A stretch of 64,000 nucleotides of DNA from Calditrichia bacterium (GTDB taxonomy: Bacteria > Calditrichota > Calditrichia > RBG-13-44-9 > J075), in assembly GCA_020635015.1 (NCBI GenBank), contig JACKAP010000007.1, positions 186,001-250,000 of the forward strand. The letters are read 5' to 3'. Numbering within the stretch: position 1 is the first letter of the stretch; each line of letters opens with the position of its first letter. This document shows positions 42,639-51,121 of the stretch, in pieces. The notes under the pieces are model-generated. The model ran no database searches, had not been told where the DNA came from, and was given only the letters and a program-made list of their open reading frames with translations. The position numbers were made by a program, and so were the translations under genes.

Positions 42639-44099
42639 ATGGAATCCAACAAACGTCCCAAAATTCTCGCAGTTGACGACGAACAATCCAGCTTAAATGC
42701 CATCTACCGCACCCTGCGCCGGGAATTCGAGGTCTTTCTCTCACTGAACGGCCATTCCGCACTGGAGATCCTGAAGAACGAGGAGATCGACGTGATTCTG
42801 GCCGACCAGCGCATGCCGGAGATGAGTGGGGTGGCCTTTTTCCAGCGCGCCATCGCTCTGCAGCCGGCAGCGATGCGGATTCTCATCACCGGCTATACTG
42901 ATGTGGATACGATCATCCAGGCAGTTAACGAAGGGCAGATATTTCATTATATCAGCAAGCCCTGGGAGCCGGAGGATCTGCGCATCACGGTACGCCGGGC
43001 CGGCGAACAGTACCGCCTGATCAAGGAGAACAAGCGCCTGCTGCGGGAATTGGCCGAAGCCAACCAGCGCCTGCAAAAGGAAAATGTGATCCTGCATCAG
43101 GAGATGGAGCGGCAGTACACCTTTGACAATATCATCGGCAACAGTAAAGCGATGCACGATGTGTTCCGCCTGATGAAGAAGGTGATCCCCACCTCCACCT
43201 CGGTGCTGCTGCTGGGGGAAACCGGCACCGGCAAGGAGTTGATCGCCCGGGCGATCCACTTCAACGGCCCACGCCGGGAGAAAATGTTTGTGGCCCAAAA
43301 CTGCGGGGCGCTGCCGGACACGCTGCTGGAGAGCGAGCTGTTCGGCCACGTGCGCGGGGCATTCACCGGGGCGGCAGCCGACAAGAAAGGGCTCTTCGAG
43401 ATCGCCGACGGCGGCACGGTATTTTTGGACGAGATCTCCGATACCTCCCCGGCCATGCAGCAGCGCCTCCTGCGGGTGCTGCAAGAGGGGGAAATCCATC
43501 CCCTCGGTTCGGAAAGAACCATACAGGTGGACGTGCGGATCATCTCCGCCGCCAACCGCAGCCTGGAGGATGCGATTCGCGAGGGTAACTTCCGGGAGGA
43601 TCTCTATTATCGACTCAATGTTTTTCCGATCCGCATTCCGCCCCTGCGCGAGCGGCGGGAGGATATCCCCCTGCTGACGGAATTTTTCCTGGAGAAATTC
43701 GCCCGCAAGATGGGAAAAAGCGGACTGATTCTTTCCCGGGAGAGCCTCTCGCAGATGATGGCAGCCGATTTCCCCGGCAATGTGCGTCAGTTGGAAAACC
43801 TGGTGGAGCGGGCGGTCACCCTGGCTGATGATAGGGCGGAGATTACCCCGGACCTGCTGGAAACCGACCCAACCCGCCGCCGGGAGGGCGGGACGGCAGC
43901 GGCCGGACCGGACCTAACCGGCGCGAATAGTTTGAAAGAGATTGTCGAGGCCATGGAAAGATACTATATTGATGAAGCCTTGCAGCATTTTCAGGGCAAC
44001 ATCACCAAAACGGCGGAAAAATTAGGGTTGAGCCGCCTCGGTCTGCACAAAAAAATGCAACGCTACGAGATCGATTCGACAAAATACAAACGGCGTTAA
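42639..44099 (+). CDS. sigma-54-dependent response regulator
   Basis: 486 residues. The receiver (about 8-122) has DDE at 13-15 and phospho-Asp D56 in 'VILADQRMP', with the conserved 'TGYTDVDTIIQAVNEGQIFHYISKPW' end typical of HD-GYP/kinase-linked receivers. A coiled linker ('LRELAEANQRLQKENVILHQ') follows, then AAA+ with 'GETGTGKE', GAFTGA, 'GTVFLDEISD' and 'FPIRIPPLRERRED'. The C-terminus is a Fis-type HTH ('GNITKTAEKLGLSRLGLHKK'). It activates sigma-54 promoters on phosphorylation. The likely partner is the FG-GAP kinase encoded 192 bp upstream. It carries its own C-terminal basic tail (YKRR). No SD is obvious. Confidence 0.95.
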   Translation: MESNKRPKILAVDDEQSSLNAIYRTLRREFEVFLSLNGHSALEILKNEEIDVILADQRMPEMSGVAFFQRAIALQPAAMRILITGYTDVDTIIQAVNEGQIFHYISKPWEPEDLRITVRRAGEQYRLIKENKRLLRELAEANQRLQKENVILHQEMERQYTFDNIIGNSKAMHDVFRLMKKVIPTSTSVLLLGETGTGKELIARAIHFNGPRREKMFVAQNCGALPDTLLESELFGHVRGAFTGAAADKKGLFEIADGGTVFLDEISDTSPAMQQRLLRVLQEGEIHPLGSERTIQVDVRIISAANRSLEDAIREGNFREDLYYRLNVFPIRIPPLRERREDIPLLTEFFLEKFARKMGKSGLILSRESLSQMMAADFPGNVRQLENLVERAVTLADDRAEITPDLLETDPTRRREGGTAAAGPDLTGANSLKEIVEAMERYYIDEALQHFQGNITKTAEKLGLSRLGLHKKMQRYEIDSTKYKRR

Positions 44100-44281
44100 C
44101 AGCAAATCGTTAACCTGGTTAACAGTTTGTCTCTGGAGGGGCGGTGGGATGTTGACTGCTTTAGGTCTTAAGTTTTTTTAAAACATAGCCTTGAATCGAT
44201 ATGCTCGATTGGCTTTGAACTTTTGGTTTCATTTTTGCTTATAACATAAGTGACCATACATTGAAGGGAAGGTGGCGAATT

Positions 44282-45568
44282 ATGAAGCACTTTAAAAATA
44301 TCATTCATCTCTTAACCGGATTGCTGATGGCCTTTTTCCTGCAATCCTGTTATACCCAATTCAGCCCGCCCCGCAGTTACAGCGATGCGCCGCGCGAAAC
44401 GCAGTACCAGGAAGAAGATCGCGGGTACAGCGATACCAGCGATACCGATTCGACCGAATATTACGGCGATTATGATGACGAATATTACCAGGGCGATATT
44501 GCTGATGCCGGGGTCAACGATTCCTATTTTTATGATGACGCCCCGCCCAGCGAGCTGAGCCTTTACGACCGCGATCTGCGCGATCCCTATGAGGTCTTTT
44601 ATTCTCCGGACGTGCATATCACGATTCGGGATTACAGTTGGTATGATCCGTTTGATTATTATTACGGATATAATCCTTACCGCTACGGGTACTATACCTC
44701 TTATTACAACGCTTACGGCTATTATAACCCCTGGTATGTGGTGACCTGCCCGCCGCTCTACTGGGGCTATTATGATCCCTATTGGTATCCTTACGGGTAT
44801 GGATTCCGGCATCATCCGTACTATGGCGGATACGGCCATCATTACGGAGGCTATGGGTATGATCATGGCCGGCGGAGCAATTTCGACTATAAGCGGCGCG
44901 ATTGGAACCGCCGTGACAGCGGTTCCCTGACGGCGCGTCCCTCCAACCGCGGTACCAGTGTGGGATCTTCCGGCGGTGGCGGAGAGCGCGGCAGCAACCC
45001 TTATCCGGTGGTGCAATCCGGCGGCCGGCGGGGCAGCAGCGGCTCATCCGCGGTTGGCAATCCAAAGAGTGCCCGGGAAGAGGGCAACACCTCGGTTCGC
45101 CCCACCCGGCAGCGCAGCAACACGGAAGGAACGGTGAAGAAAAGCCCGCGGCGCAGCGTGCGTACTCAGGACGGCAGCACTTACCGGAGCAGAACCCGTG
45201 ATAATTCATCGTCCCGCTCCGGCAACAGCAGTGTGCGCTCTTCCTCGCCGAGCCGGCAGCGTGATTCCGGCAGCAAGGCGCGTTCTTCCTCTCCGAGCAG
45301 AAAACGTGATTCCGGCAGCAAGGCGCGTTCTTCCTCTCCGAGCAGAAAACGTGATTCCGGCAGCAAGGCGCGTTCTTCTTCGCCGCGCAAACGGGATAAT
45401 TCCAGCAGTGTGCGCTCCTCCAGCAGCCGCTCTTCCAGCAGCAGTTCCAGTTCCAGCAGCAGTGTGCGCTCCTCCAGCAGCCGTTCTTCCAGCAGCAGTT
45501 CCGGCAGCCGCTCCTCTTCGAGCAGCAGCCGCTCTTCATCTTCCAACTCGCGGGGCAAGAAGCGCTAA
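44282..45568 (+). CDS. lipoprotein with Tyr/Gly-rich and Ser/Arg-rich low-complexity regions
   Basis: 428 residues from ATG 44282 (GAAGGTGG upstream; the longer in-frame start lacks an SD). Lipobox LQSC at about 22. Mature part in three zones: an acidic Tyr/Ser/Asp segment (about 30-100), a Tyr/Gly/His/Pro-rich stretch (about 120-205; 'YYGYNPYRYGYYTSYYNAYG', 'HHPYYGGYGHHYGGYGY'), and from about 215 on a Ser/Arg-rich tail. In that tail SSSPSRKRDSGSKAR repeats three times (a 45-bp DNA period), then long Ser runs. It should be largely disordered, adhesive or phase-separating. Cell-surface location is likely from the lipobox. No family was recognised. The gene is 44 bp from the next, same-strand gene. 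Confidence 0.85.
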   Translation: MKHFKNIIHLLTGLLMAFFLQSCYTQFSPPRSYSDAPRETQYQEEDRGYSDTSDTDSTEYYGDYDDEYYQGDIADAGVNDSYFYDDAPPSELSLYDRDLRDPYEVFYSPDVHITIRDYSWYDPFDYYYGYNPYRYGYYTSYYNAYGYYNPWYVVTCPPLYWGYYDPYWYPYGYGFRHHPYYGGYGHHYGGYGYDHGRRSNFDYKRRDWNRRDSGSLTARPSNRGTSVGSSGGGGERGSNPYPVVQSGGRRGSSGSSAVGNPKSAREEGNTSVRPTRQRSNTEGTVKKSPRRSVRTQDGSTYRSRTRDNSSSRSGNSSVRSSSPSRQRDSGSKARSSSPSRKRDSGSKARSSSPSRKRDSGSKARSSSPRKRDNSSSVRSSSSRSSSSSSSSSSSVRSSSSRSSSSSSGSRSSSSSSRSSSSNSRGKKR

Positions 45569-45612
45569 ACCACTGTGATATACGGTTTCACTTACGAAGG
45601 AGAAAACGAAAC

Positions 45613-46977
45613 ATGCAGAGAGCAAACTTATGGCGGTGGTGGTGGATTGTATTGATTGGTATTGCCTACGGCCAGAGTGCGCCGGATGCCATCCGCATTG
45701 TGCAGGATGAGTTGGGCTTCGGCGCCCGGGCCCTGGCGATGGGCGGGGCTTACAGCGGCGCGGCAGACGACTACAGCGCGATCTACTGGAATCCCGCCGG
45801 CCTGGCGGCGATCCGCAAATCCAGCGTGGTGGCGGAACTCTCCCATTACAACTTCGCCAATCAGGCCACCTTCCGCGGCAATCTCACCGACGAGAGCCAG
45901 AACTATACCCGGGTTAGCTCGATCGGCTTTGCTTATCCTTTCCAGACCTACCGGGGCAGCTTTGTGATGGCCTTCGGCTATAACCGCATCAAGGACTTCG
46001 ATCAGAACCTGCTCTTCTCCGGCACCAATAGCCAGAGCAACGGATTGAGTTTCGATTTCGACGGAACGATTTATGACTTTGATCAGAATGTGTACCAGCT
46101 GGAGCAGGTCAGCGATGAGGGTGGGCTCAACCAATGGAGCCTGGCGGCGGGAGTTTCGCTCTCTCCCAATTTTACCGCCGGCGCCACCGCCATGATCTGG
46201 AGCGGGCAGAGCGATTACCAGTTTAGCTTCCGCCAGGAAGACCGCCAGAACCTCTACAACGTGCTGCCGGGCGATTTCGACAGTTATACCCTGAGCCGCA
46301 ACCTGTTGACCGACTATTCCGCCATCGGATTGAAATTAGGGGGGATGTTCAACCTGCCCAGTGGGCTGAAGCTGGGGGTGGCGGTGGGGCTGCCGGTGAA
46401 TTTCCACATCGATGAGACCTTCACCGAGAGCGACGTGCTGATCTTCGATGATGGCTTCGAAGACCGGATCGACGGCGATCCGGCCGTCTTCGAATACGAG
46501 GTCACCACCCCGATGCACTTCGATGCCGGGGCCTCGATCAACACCGATCTGCTGACCCTCGCCGGAGGCATCCGCTACCGCGACTGGTCGCAGACCGAGT
46601 TTAACATCAATAATGATTTTCTCGACGATCCCGATTATGTCGGATTGCTGCAGGAGAACAGCTTCATCCGCCAGGATTATGAAGCCACCCTCCAATATAA
46701 CCTCGGCGGGGAACTTTACCTCGATGGTCTGGATGCAATGGTGCGCCTGGGATATGCGGTGTTCCCCTCGCCACTGAAGGATGCTCCGGCAGAGATGGAC
46801 AAAAAATACCTCACCGGCGGGATTGGCTTCCGGATCGACCGCTACGTTTCCCTGGATCTCACCTTCCTGCGCGGCAGTTGGGAGCAGGAGAGCGAGGATG
46901 AATTTACCCCCGGCGGCACCCTGGAAGAAATCACCACCACCAAGCTGCTGGTCGGCTTAACCTATTCCTTCAAATAA
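45613..46977 (+). CDS. FadL/PorV-like outer membrane beta-barrel protein
   Basis: 454 residues, ATG with AAGGAG upstream. Signal WWWIVLIGIAYGQ. The N-terminus 'LGFGARALAMGGAYSGAADDYSAIYWNPAGLAAI' is the hallmark of the OmpP1/FadL and PorV/PorQ families, in which a conserved NPAGL hatch segment follows the signal. The rest alternates beta strands ('SFVMAFGYNRIKDFDQNL', 'LAAGVSLSPNFTAGATAMIW'), ending 'LLVGLTYSFK' with aromatic C-terminal Phe. The family imports hydrophobic compounds or, for PorV, forms part of the T9SS outer membrane machinery. Which of these applies cannot be decided, but T9SS cargo genes occur in this window. It follows the Tyr/Ser-rich lipoprotein closely, so the two may be an operon. 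Confidence 0.85.
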   Translation: MQRANLWRWWWIVLIGIAYGQSAPDAIRIVQDELGFGARALAMGGAYSGAADDYSAIYWNPAGLAAIRKSSVVAELSHYNFANQATFRGNLTDESQNYTRVSSIGFAYPFQTYRGSFVMAFGYNRIKDFDQNLLFSGTNSQSNGLSFDFDGTIYDFDQNVYQLEQVSDEGGLNQWSLAAGVSLSPNFTAGATAMIWSGQSDYQFSFRQEDRQNLYNVLPGDFDSYTLSRNLLTDYSAIGLKLGGMFNLPSGLKLGVAVGLPVNFHIDETFTESDVLIFDDGFEDRIDGDPAVFEYEVTTPMHFDAGASINTDLLTLAGGIRYRDWSQTEFNINNDFLDDPDYVGLLQENSFIRQDYEATLQYNLGGELYLDGLDAMVRLGYAVFPSPLKDAPAEMDKKYLTGGIGFRIDRYVSLDLTFLRGSWEQESEDEFTPGGTLEEITTTKLLVGLTYSFK

Positions 46978-47008
46978 TACCACCACCTCCCTGGTCAGGA
47001 GGATGTCA

Positions 47009-47042
47009 GGCATCTCACCGTCTACCCGGACGGTGAGATGCC
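47009..47042 (+). terminator. hairpin after the FadL/PorV-like gene
   Basis: 14-bp perfect arms GGCATCTCACCGTC / GACGGTGAGATGCC with loop TACCCG, 32 bases past the stop. It lacks a T-run, so it may be a processing or stability element rather than an intrinsic terminator. Next to it, 47096-47170 is a repeat-like tract (TTTCTCACTACGTTCGAAAT and a complementary GTCATTCCGAAGGC). Confidence 0.5.
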
Positions 47043-47222
47043 GGGCTAAAACGTCATCCACAAACACATTCATCTGCAGATTCAGTTTCTTGCATCAACA
47101 GATTTCTCACTACGTTCGAAATGACGTGGACGGTGTCATTCCGAAGGCAGCAGCCGAGGAATCTATGGCTCCGCAATGCTTTCTTGGTAAAGAAACCATC
47201 ATTATTAACACAGGAAACCGCC

Positions 47223-47372
47223 ATGAACAACCGCACCCGCATACATCTCTACGTCTTCTTCGCATTGCTGTGCATGATCACCGCTCTGGTGGGAATGATA
47301 AAAACTGGGATGGTTTTGCCGTTATTTTATGTGTTCCACTCGGATAACGACTTGACGGAGCCGGGTCAATGA
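47223..47372 (+). CDS. possible 49-residue membrane protein
   Basis: ATG 47223 with CAGGAAACC eight bases upstream. The 49 residues have one clear hydrophobic helix (LYVFFALLCMITALVGMI) after a basic NNRTRIH start. Such short membrane proteins are often real but unverified. No family was recognised. It precedes the cupin gene by 37 bp on the same strand. Confidence 0.4.
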   Translation: MNNRTRIHLYVFFALLCMITALVGMIKTGMVLPLFYVFHSDNDLTEPGQ

Positions 47373-47409
47373 ACTAATTTATCGAAAACCGGCATTAAGA
47401 GGCTTTGGT

Positions 47410-47769
47410 ATGGAAAAAGTTAATCTCCAGGAAAAATTTGCCTTGTTTCACGATCACTGGCTTCCCCGGATTCTGGGGGAGGTGAACGACTGCCAGGTGA
47501 AGGCAGCCAAATTGCTGGGGACATTCGAGTGGCATCATCACGAGCAGGAAGACGAGATGTTCCTGGTGATCAAAGGGCAACTGACCATCAAGTTACGCGA
47601 CCGCGACATCGTGCTCAATCCCGGGGAGTTCCTGATCATTCCTCGCGGTGTTGAACACCTCCCCGTGGCGGATGAGGAAGTGCATCTGCTGCTCTTCGAA
47701 CCGAAAACCACCCTCAACACCGGTACCCTTGAAAGCGACCGTACGGTTAGAAGCTTACCGAGAATTTGA
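47410..47769 (+). CDS. cupin-domain protein
   Basis: 119 residues, with TAAGAGGCTT before the ATG as a weak SD. The single-domain cupin has motif 1 'GTFEWHHHEQEDEMFLVIKG' (three His and a Glu as metal ligands), then 'LNPGEFLIIPRGVEHLPVADEE' (motif 2, G-x5-P-x-G-x-x-H) and 'VHLLLFEPKTTLNTGTLES'. Small cytosolic cupins of this form are metal-binding and often of unassigned enzymatic or carrier role. It may be cotranscribed with the tiny upstream ORF; the TrpF-like gene lies beyond a repeat element. Confidence 0.9.
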   Translation: MEKVNLQEKFALFHDHWLPRILGEVNDCQVKAAKLLGTFEWHHHEQEDEMFLVIKGQLTIKLRDRDIVLNPGEFLIIPRGVEHLPVADEEVHLLLFEPKTTLNTGTLESDRTVRSLPRI

Positions 47770-47796
47770 GCATATGATGATAACTGATTTTTTTAT

Positions 47797-47957
47797 CCAC
47801 GGATTACACGGATTAACACTGAAAAAAACGTACAGGCAAAGAAGGATATATGAGCGCGGGGAAAAATTGTACCATGACCTATCAACATGTATGTCATAAA
47901 CCGGCTATTCTGGTTTCCGAAATCAATCCGTGTGAATCCGTGTAATCCGTGGACTAA
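47797..47957. repeat. ATCCGTG inverted-arm element
   Basis: Arms TATCCACGGATTACACGG (47797-47815) and CAATCCGTGTGAATCCGTG... to CCGTGGA (about 47926-47955) flank a core of about 105 bp. Same family as 38964-39131 and 59111-59323. The TrpF-like gene starts 22 bp to the right. Confidence 0.8.
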
Positions 47958-47978
47958 AAAATTTGAAAGAATCGCATA

Positions 47979-48674
47979 GTGGAAAAATCTGCTATCAAAA
48001 ATTTGATCCAGATTGCCGGGATTATCGACCGGGCGGAGGCGCAGATGTTGGTCAATGCCGGGGTCGATTGGCTGGGTTTTCCGCTGCGCCTGCCGGTGCA
48101 CCGGGAAGATATCAGCGAAGGAGAAGCGGCGGCGATCATCCATAAACTGCCCCCGCCCCATGCCGGGGTGCTGATCACCTACCTGGACCGCGCCCTGGAG
48201 GTGCTGGCGCTTTGCCGTGCCCTGGGAACGAATATTGTGCAGTTGCATGGGGCCATCTCGCCTGCAGAAACCCGCAAACTGCATGAGCTCGATCCGGATT
48301 TGCTGATGATCAAGAGCCTGATCGTGCGTGGAGATAATTTCACCGCCTTGCGGGAGCGGGTGGAGCGCTTCAGCCCTTATGTCGATGCCTTCATCACCGA
48401 CACCCACGACCCGGACAGCGGGGCGGACGGCGCCACCGGCAAGACCCACGATTGGTCGATCAGCCGCCGCCTGGCGGAACTCTCGCCCCGCCCGCTGATC
48501 CTGGCCGGGGGGCTGCGCCCGGAGAATGTGCGCGATGCGATTATGACGGTGCGTCCTGCCGGGGTGGATGCCCATACCGGGGTGGAAGGCCCCGGCGGAC
48601 GAAAAAGCCCGGAAAAGATCGCCCGTTTCGTTGCGGAAGCGCGGGAAGCGTTTGCGGCGCTGGAGGCGGAATGA
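47979..48674 (+). CDS. TrpF-like (phosphoribosylanthranilate isomerase family) protein lacking the catalytic Cys
   Basis: 231 residues from GTG 47979. The (beta/alpha)8 phosphate-barrel fold of TrpF is clear: 'NIVQLHG', 'YVDAFITDTHDPDSGADGATGKTHDWS' (the general-acid Asp in DT, phosphate loop), 'PLILAGGLRPENVRDAI' and 'GVDAHTGVEGPGGRKSPEKI'. In TrpF the first strand is normally 'KICGIT' with the general-base Cys; here it reads 'IQIAGIID', with Ala at 13 in its place, and 'GVD-SSGVE' has become 'GVDAHTGVE'. No other trp genes are nearby. It may be a paralogue with another substrate or an inactive form. The C-terminal helix and length are normal for the family. Confidence 0.8.
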   Translation: MEKSAIKNLIQIAGIIDRAEAQMLVNAGVDWLGFPLRLPVHREDISEGEAAAIIHKLPPPHAGVLITYLDRALEVLALCRALGTNIVQLHGAISPAETRKLHELDPDLLMIKSLIVRGDNFTALRERVERFSPYVDAFITDTHDPDSGADGATGKTHDWSISRRLAELSPRPLILAGGLRPENVRDAIMTVRPAGVDAHTGVEGPGGRKSPEKIARFVAEAREAFAALEAE

Positions 48675-48953
48675 TGTTGGATATTGGATGTTGGATGTTC
48701 TGGTGCCACGCTCTGCGTGGCATCGGGTATTTTGACGCTCTGCGTCGGGCTTGCACGGAACTTGTCGTGATGTGAGGAGTGGCACTCCCCGGGTGGCGTT
48801 TGCCAGGGGCAAACTTACCCGAGGTTGGGATACACCGCCCTCTCAGGGCTAATACTTGAGAGAACGCTATGTTCGCGACCATCAATGCATCTAGTCTTCA
48901 ACATCCAACATCAATTAACATTCACCATCTACCATTCACCATCTACCATTAAC
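48672..48953. repeat. GATGTTGGATG, CGCTCTGCG and related repeats
   Basis: 48672-48699: TGATGTTGGATATTGGATG-type tract. 48700-48749: a half element of the CGCTCTGCG family (GGTGCCACGCTCTGCGTGG, then GACGCTCTGCGTCGGG). 48897-48953: CAACATCCAACATC and ACCATTCACCATCTACCAT tract, complementary to the first. The inverted GTTGGATG/CATCCAAC arms enclose the CGCTCTGCG part, so one element is nested in another. The carboxypeptidase start codon follows immediately. Confidence 0.7.
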
Positions 48954-50009
48954 ATGCTATCTCATCTTACGCTACCCGAATACCCTCGTTTCCACACTAC
49001 CGAGGAGATGCAAGCGCTTATCAGAACGCAATGCGAAGCACATCCTGACATTGCGCAGTATCTGGAGTTCGGCCACAGTGAGGAGGGGCGCCCGCTGTAT
49101 GGCGCGATATTAGGCAACGGCCCCCGCACGGTCAGCCTGTTGGCTGGGGCTCATTCCGACGAGCCGGTGGGGCCGGAAACCCTGCGCACTTTGATCGTCG
49201 AGGGACTGCGTCAGCGCGATAAGCTGAGTGCCCTGTTCCGCCGCTACCGTTTCCTGATCGTTCCCCACATCAACCCTGACGGGGAGGCGCGCAATCAACC
49301 CTGGATCCGCCGCTGGCCGGACCTGGAGGCCTATCTCCAACATGCTTTCCGTGAAAAACCCGGGCGCGATGTGGAATTCGGGTACCCGGAGATGCGGGTG
49401 GAAAATCAACAGATTTCCGCACTGCTTCGCCGCTTTGCGCCTTACGCTCTGCATCTGAGTCTGCACGGGATGGCCTTTGCGGAAGGGGCCTTTCTGTTGA
49501 TCGAGCGTCACTGGATCGAACGTACCGAGAAGTTGCGGGGAGAGTTCGCCGGCTACGCCCGGCAGTTAAACCTGAGTCTGCACGATCACGACCGCAGAGG
49601 AGAAAAGGGTTTTCTCTACCTGGGCGCCGGCTTCACTACCACTCCGGAAGGGCAGGCGATGCAGCGCTATTTTCGCGACGCCGGGGATGAGGCCACTGCC
49701 GCATTATTCCACCTTAGTTCCATGGAATACGTGCGCACCCTGGGCGGCGATCCGCTTTGCCTGGTGACGGAATTGCCGTTATTTGATATCCGGGGGAGCG
49801 TGGGAGGGGCGGCGCCGGGAGTGCCGGCGGCCTACCTGGCCTGGAAAACACTGTTGCCGGAGTTGCAGTTGAAACTCGCCAACGGAGAATCGATCGGAGC
49901 ACATATTGCGCCATTCAAGGTGCAGGCACTGGGTTTGGCCAGCGCCATGCGTTTTCAACTCCATGTGATTCAATGGGGATTGGAGGCGGTGGAAGCTGCC
50001 ACACCCTAG
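48954..50009 (+). CDS. M14-family zinc carboxypeptidase
   Basis: 351 residues from ATG 48954, chosen because everything before it in frame is repeat tract. Catalytic layout of M14: zinc ligands His and Glu in 'LLAGAHSDEPVG' (HxxE), then 'LIVPHINPDGEARN', the third zinc ligand His in 'ALHLSLHGMAFAEG' and catalytic Glu in 'LCLVTELPLFDI'. There is no signal peptide, so it is cytoplasmic. M14 enzymes remove C-terminal residues or split amide bonds in peptides and murein-type substrates; bacterial cytosolic members are poorly characterised. No SD is visible at the start and no partner gene is close. Confidence 0.85.
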   Translation: MLSHLTLPEYPRFHTTEEMQALIRTQCEAHPDIAQYLEFGHSEEGRPLYGAILGNGPRTVSLLAGAHSDEPVGPETLRTLIVEGLRQRDKLSALFRRYRFLIVPHINPDGEARNQPWIRRWPDLEAYLQHAFREKPGRDVEFGYPEMRVENQQISALLRRFAPYALHLSLHGMAFAEGAFLLIERHWIERTEKLRGEFAGYARQLNLSLHDHDRRGEKGFLYLGAGFTTTPEGQAMQRYFRDAGDEATAALFHLSSMEYVRTLGGDPLCLVTELPLFDIRGSVGGAAPGVPAAYLAWKTLLPELQLKLANGESIGAHIAPFKVQALGLASAMRFQLHVIQWGLEAVEAATP

Positions 50010-50056
50010 TTCAGCTATAAGACTTTGACTGTTTTATCATCTGATCTTTGATAATT

Positions 50057-50117
50057 GATGAGTGGCAGTGGCAGTCGCAGTGGCCGGAAGTTGACTGCAA
50101 CTGCCACTTGAAAAGCT
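50057..50117. repeat. GGCAGT inverted-arm element, copy A
   Basis: ATGAGTGGCAGTGGCAGTCG... then GGAAGTTGACTGC (50086-50098) and ACTGCCACTTGAA. As its reverse complement it aligns with 51018-51095, including flanking TTCAAG and TCAATT. A half ATCCGTG copy (50165-50203) lies between it and the WalJ-like gene. Confidence 0.8.
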
Positions 50118-50209
50118 TGGATTATCAAAGACTAAGTGATAGAACAGACTTTGCCCTATACAATAAAATCAGTGAAAATCCGTGTTAATCCGTGGACAAA
50201 AAAAGCAGT

Positions 50210-50971
50210 TCACAGATGATAAACCTCCGAGACCGTGCGCTGTTCGATCACCGAGAGGCGGGAGTGGTATTCCGGGGAGATATAGCGGCGCACCGTGTTC
50301 AGGGCCAGTTCCGGGGTATTGTTCTCATTGCTTAGATGTCCCAGGACGACCTGGCGGATATGAGGGCCGATCAATTCCTGGAGCAGTTCGCCGGCATTAT
50401 GGTTGGAGAGATGGCCGGTGCGGCCGGCGATGCGGTCTTTGAGATGAAAAGGATAGGGCCCGCCCATCAGCATCTCCGGATCATGATTGCTTTCCAGGAT
50501 AAGCGCATGCGCCTGCTTGAGGTGGGCGCGGATATCCGGGGTGACATATCCCAGATCGGTGCAGATCGCCAGCACCCGGCCGTCCTCCTGCACCAGGAAG
50601 CCGTGGGTGGGCTCGCAATCGTGGGGTACCCGGAAGGGGGTGAGATGGATGCCGCGAAATTGGAAAGGGCCGTTCGTCGCCTGCACCTTCTGCCCCGGCT
50701 TGAGTAGCCGGGTGATCCCGTCGAGGGTCTCGGGATGGCCATATACCGGGATCTTGTAACGGTTGGCGAATACCCCCACCCCCTTTACGTGGTCGTTGTG
50801 CGCATGGGTCAGGATGACCGCATCGATGGCGGCAGGATCGAGATTTTTGCTGCGCAGACGGTTTTCAATCTCGCGGGCGGAGAGGCCCACATCGATCAGC
50901 ACCCGGGTGTCCCGCCCTTCCACATAGATGGAGTTTCCCCGGCTGCCGCTGGCCAGAATACAATATTTCAT
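50210..50971 (-). CDS. WalJ/YycJ-type metallo-beta-lactamase-fold hydrolase
   Basis: 253 residues. N-terminal 'MKYCILASGSRGNSIYVEG' is the family signature. The dinuclear metal site is visible as 'ILTHAHNDHVKGV' (HxHxDH, residues 56-61), 'LTPFRVPHDCEPTHGFLV' (His), 'AICTDLGYVT' (Asp) and 'LGHLSNENN' (His). WalJ/YycJ proteins have 5'-3' exonuclease-type activity linked to DNA metabolism and, in Firmicutes, to the WalRK system. No wal genes are nearby. The gene lies between the inverted copies of the GGCAGT element. AAAGAGAC precedes ATG 50971. Confidence 0.93.
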   Translation of the reverse strand: MKYCILASGSRGNSIYVEGRDTRVLIDVGLSAREIENRLRSKNLDPAAIDAVILTHAHNDHVKGVGVFANRYKIPVYGHPETLDGITRLLKPGQKVQATNGPFQFRGIHLTPFRVPHDCEPTHGFLVQEDGRVLAICTDLGYVTPDIRAHLKQAHALILESNHDPEMLMGGPYPFHLKDRIAGRTGHLSNHNAGELLQELIGPHIRQVVLGHLSNENNTPELALNTVRRYISPEYHSRLSVIEQRTVSEVYHL

Positions 50972-51017
50972 ATGTCTCTTTATGCTGTCTTATCAGGTAG
51001 TCTTTAATCCCTGCTAT

Positions 51018-51095
51018 TCAAGTGGCAGTGGCAGTAGCAGTAGCAGTAGCAGTCAACTTCCTGCCACTGCTACTGCCACTGCCACTATTCAATTG
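51018..51095. repeat. GGCAGT inverted-arm element, copy B
   Basis: TTCAAGTGGCAGTGGCAGTAGC..., core GCAGTCAACTTCC (51049-51061), then the complementary GCCACTGCTACTGCC arm. Arms 51021-51045 and 51062-51086 match over 25 bp with one mismatch. It is the reverse complement of the copy at 50057-50117 with extra GTAGCA units. Confidence 0.85.
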
Positions 51096-51121
51096 TAAAA
51101 TATCAGTTGATAAAGCTCTTT

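Noticed and set aside
47003..47347. Open frame of 114 codons before the cupin gene
   Set aside because: It runs through a hairpin and a repeat tract; the better candidate in this area is the 49-residue frame with an SD.
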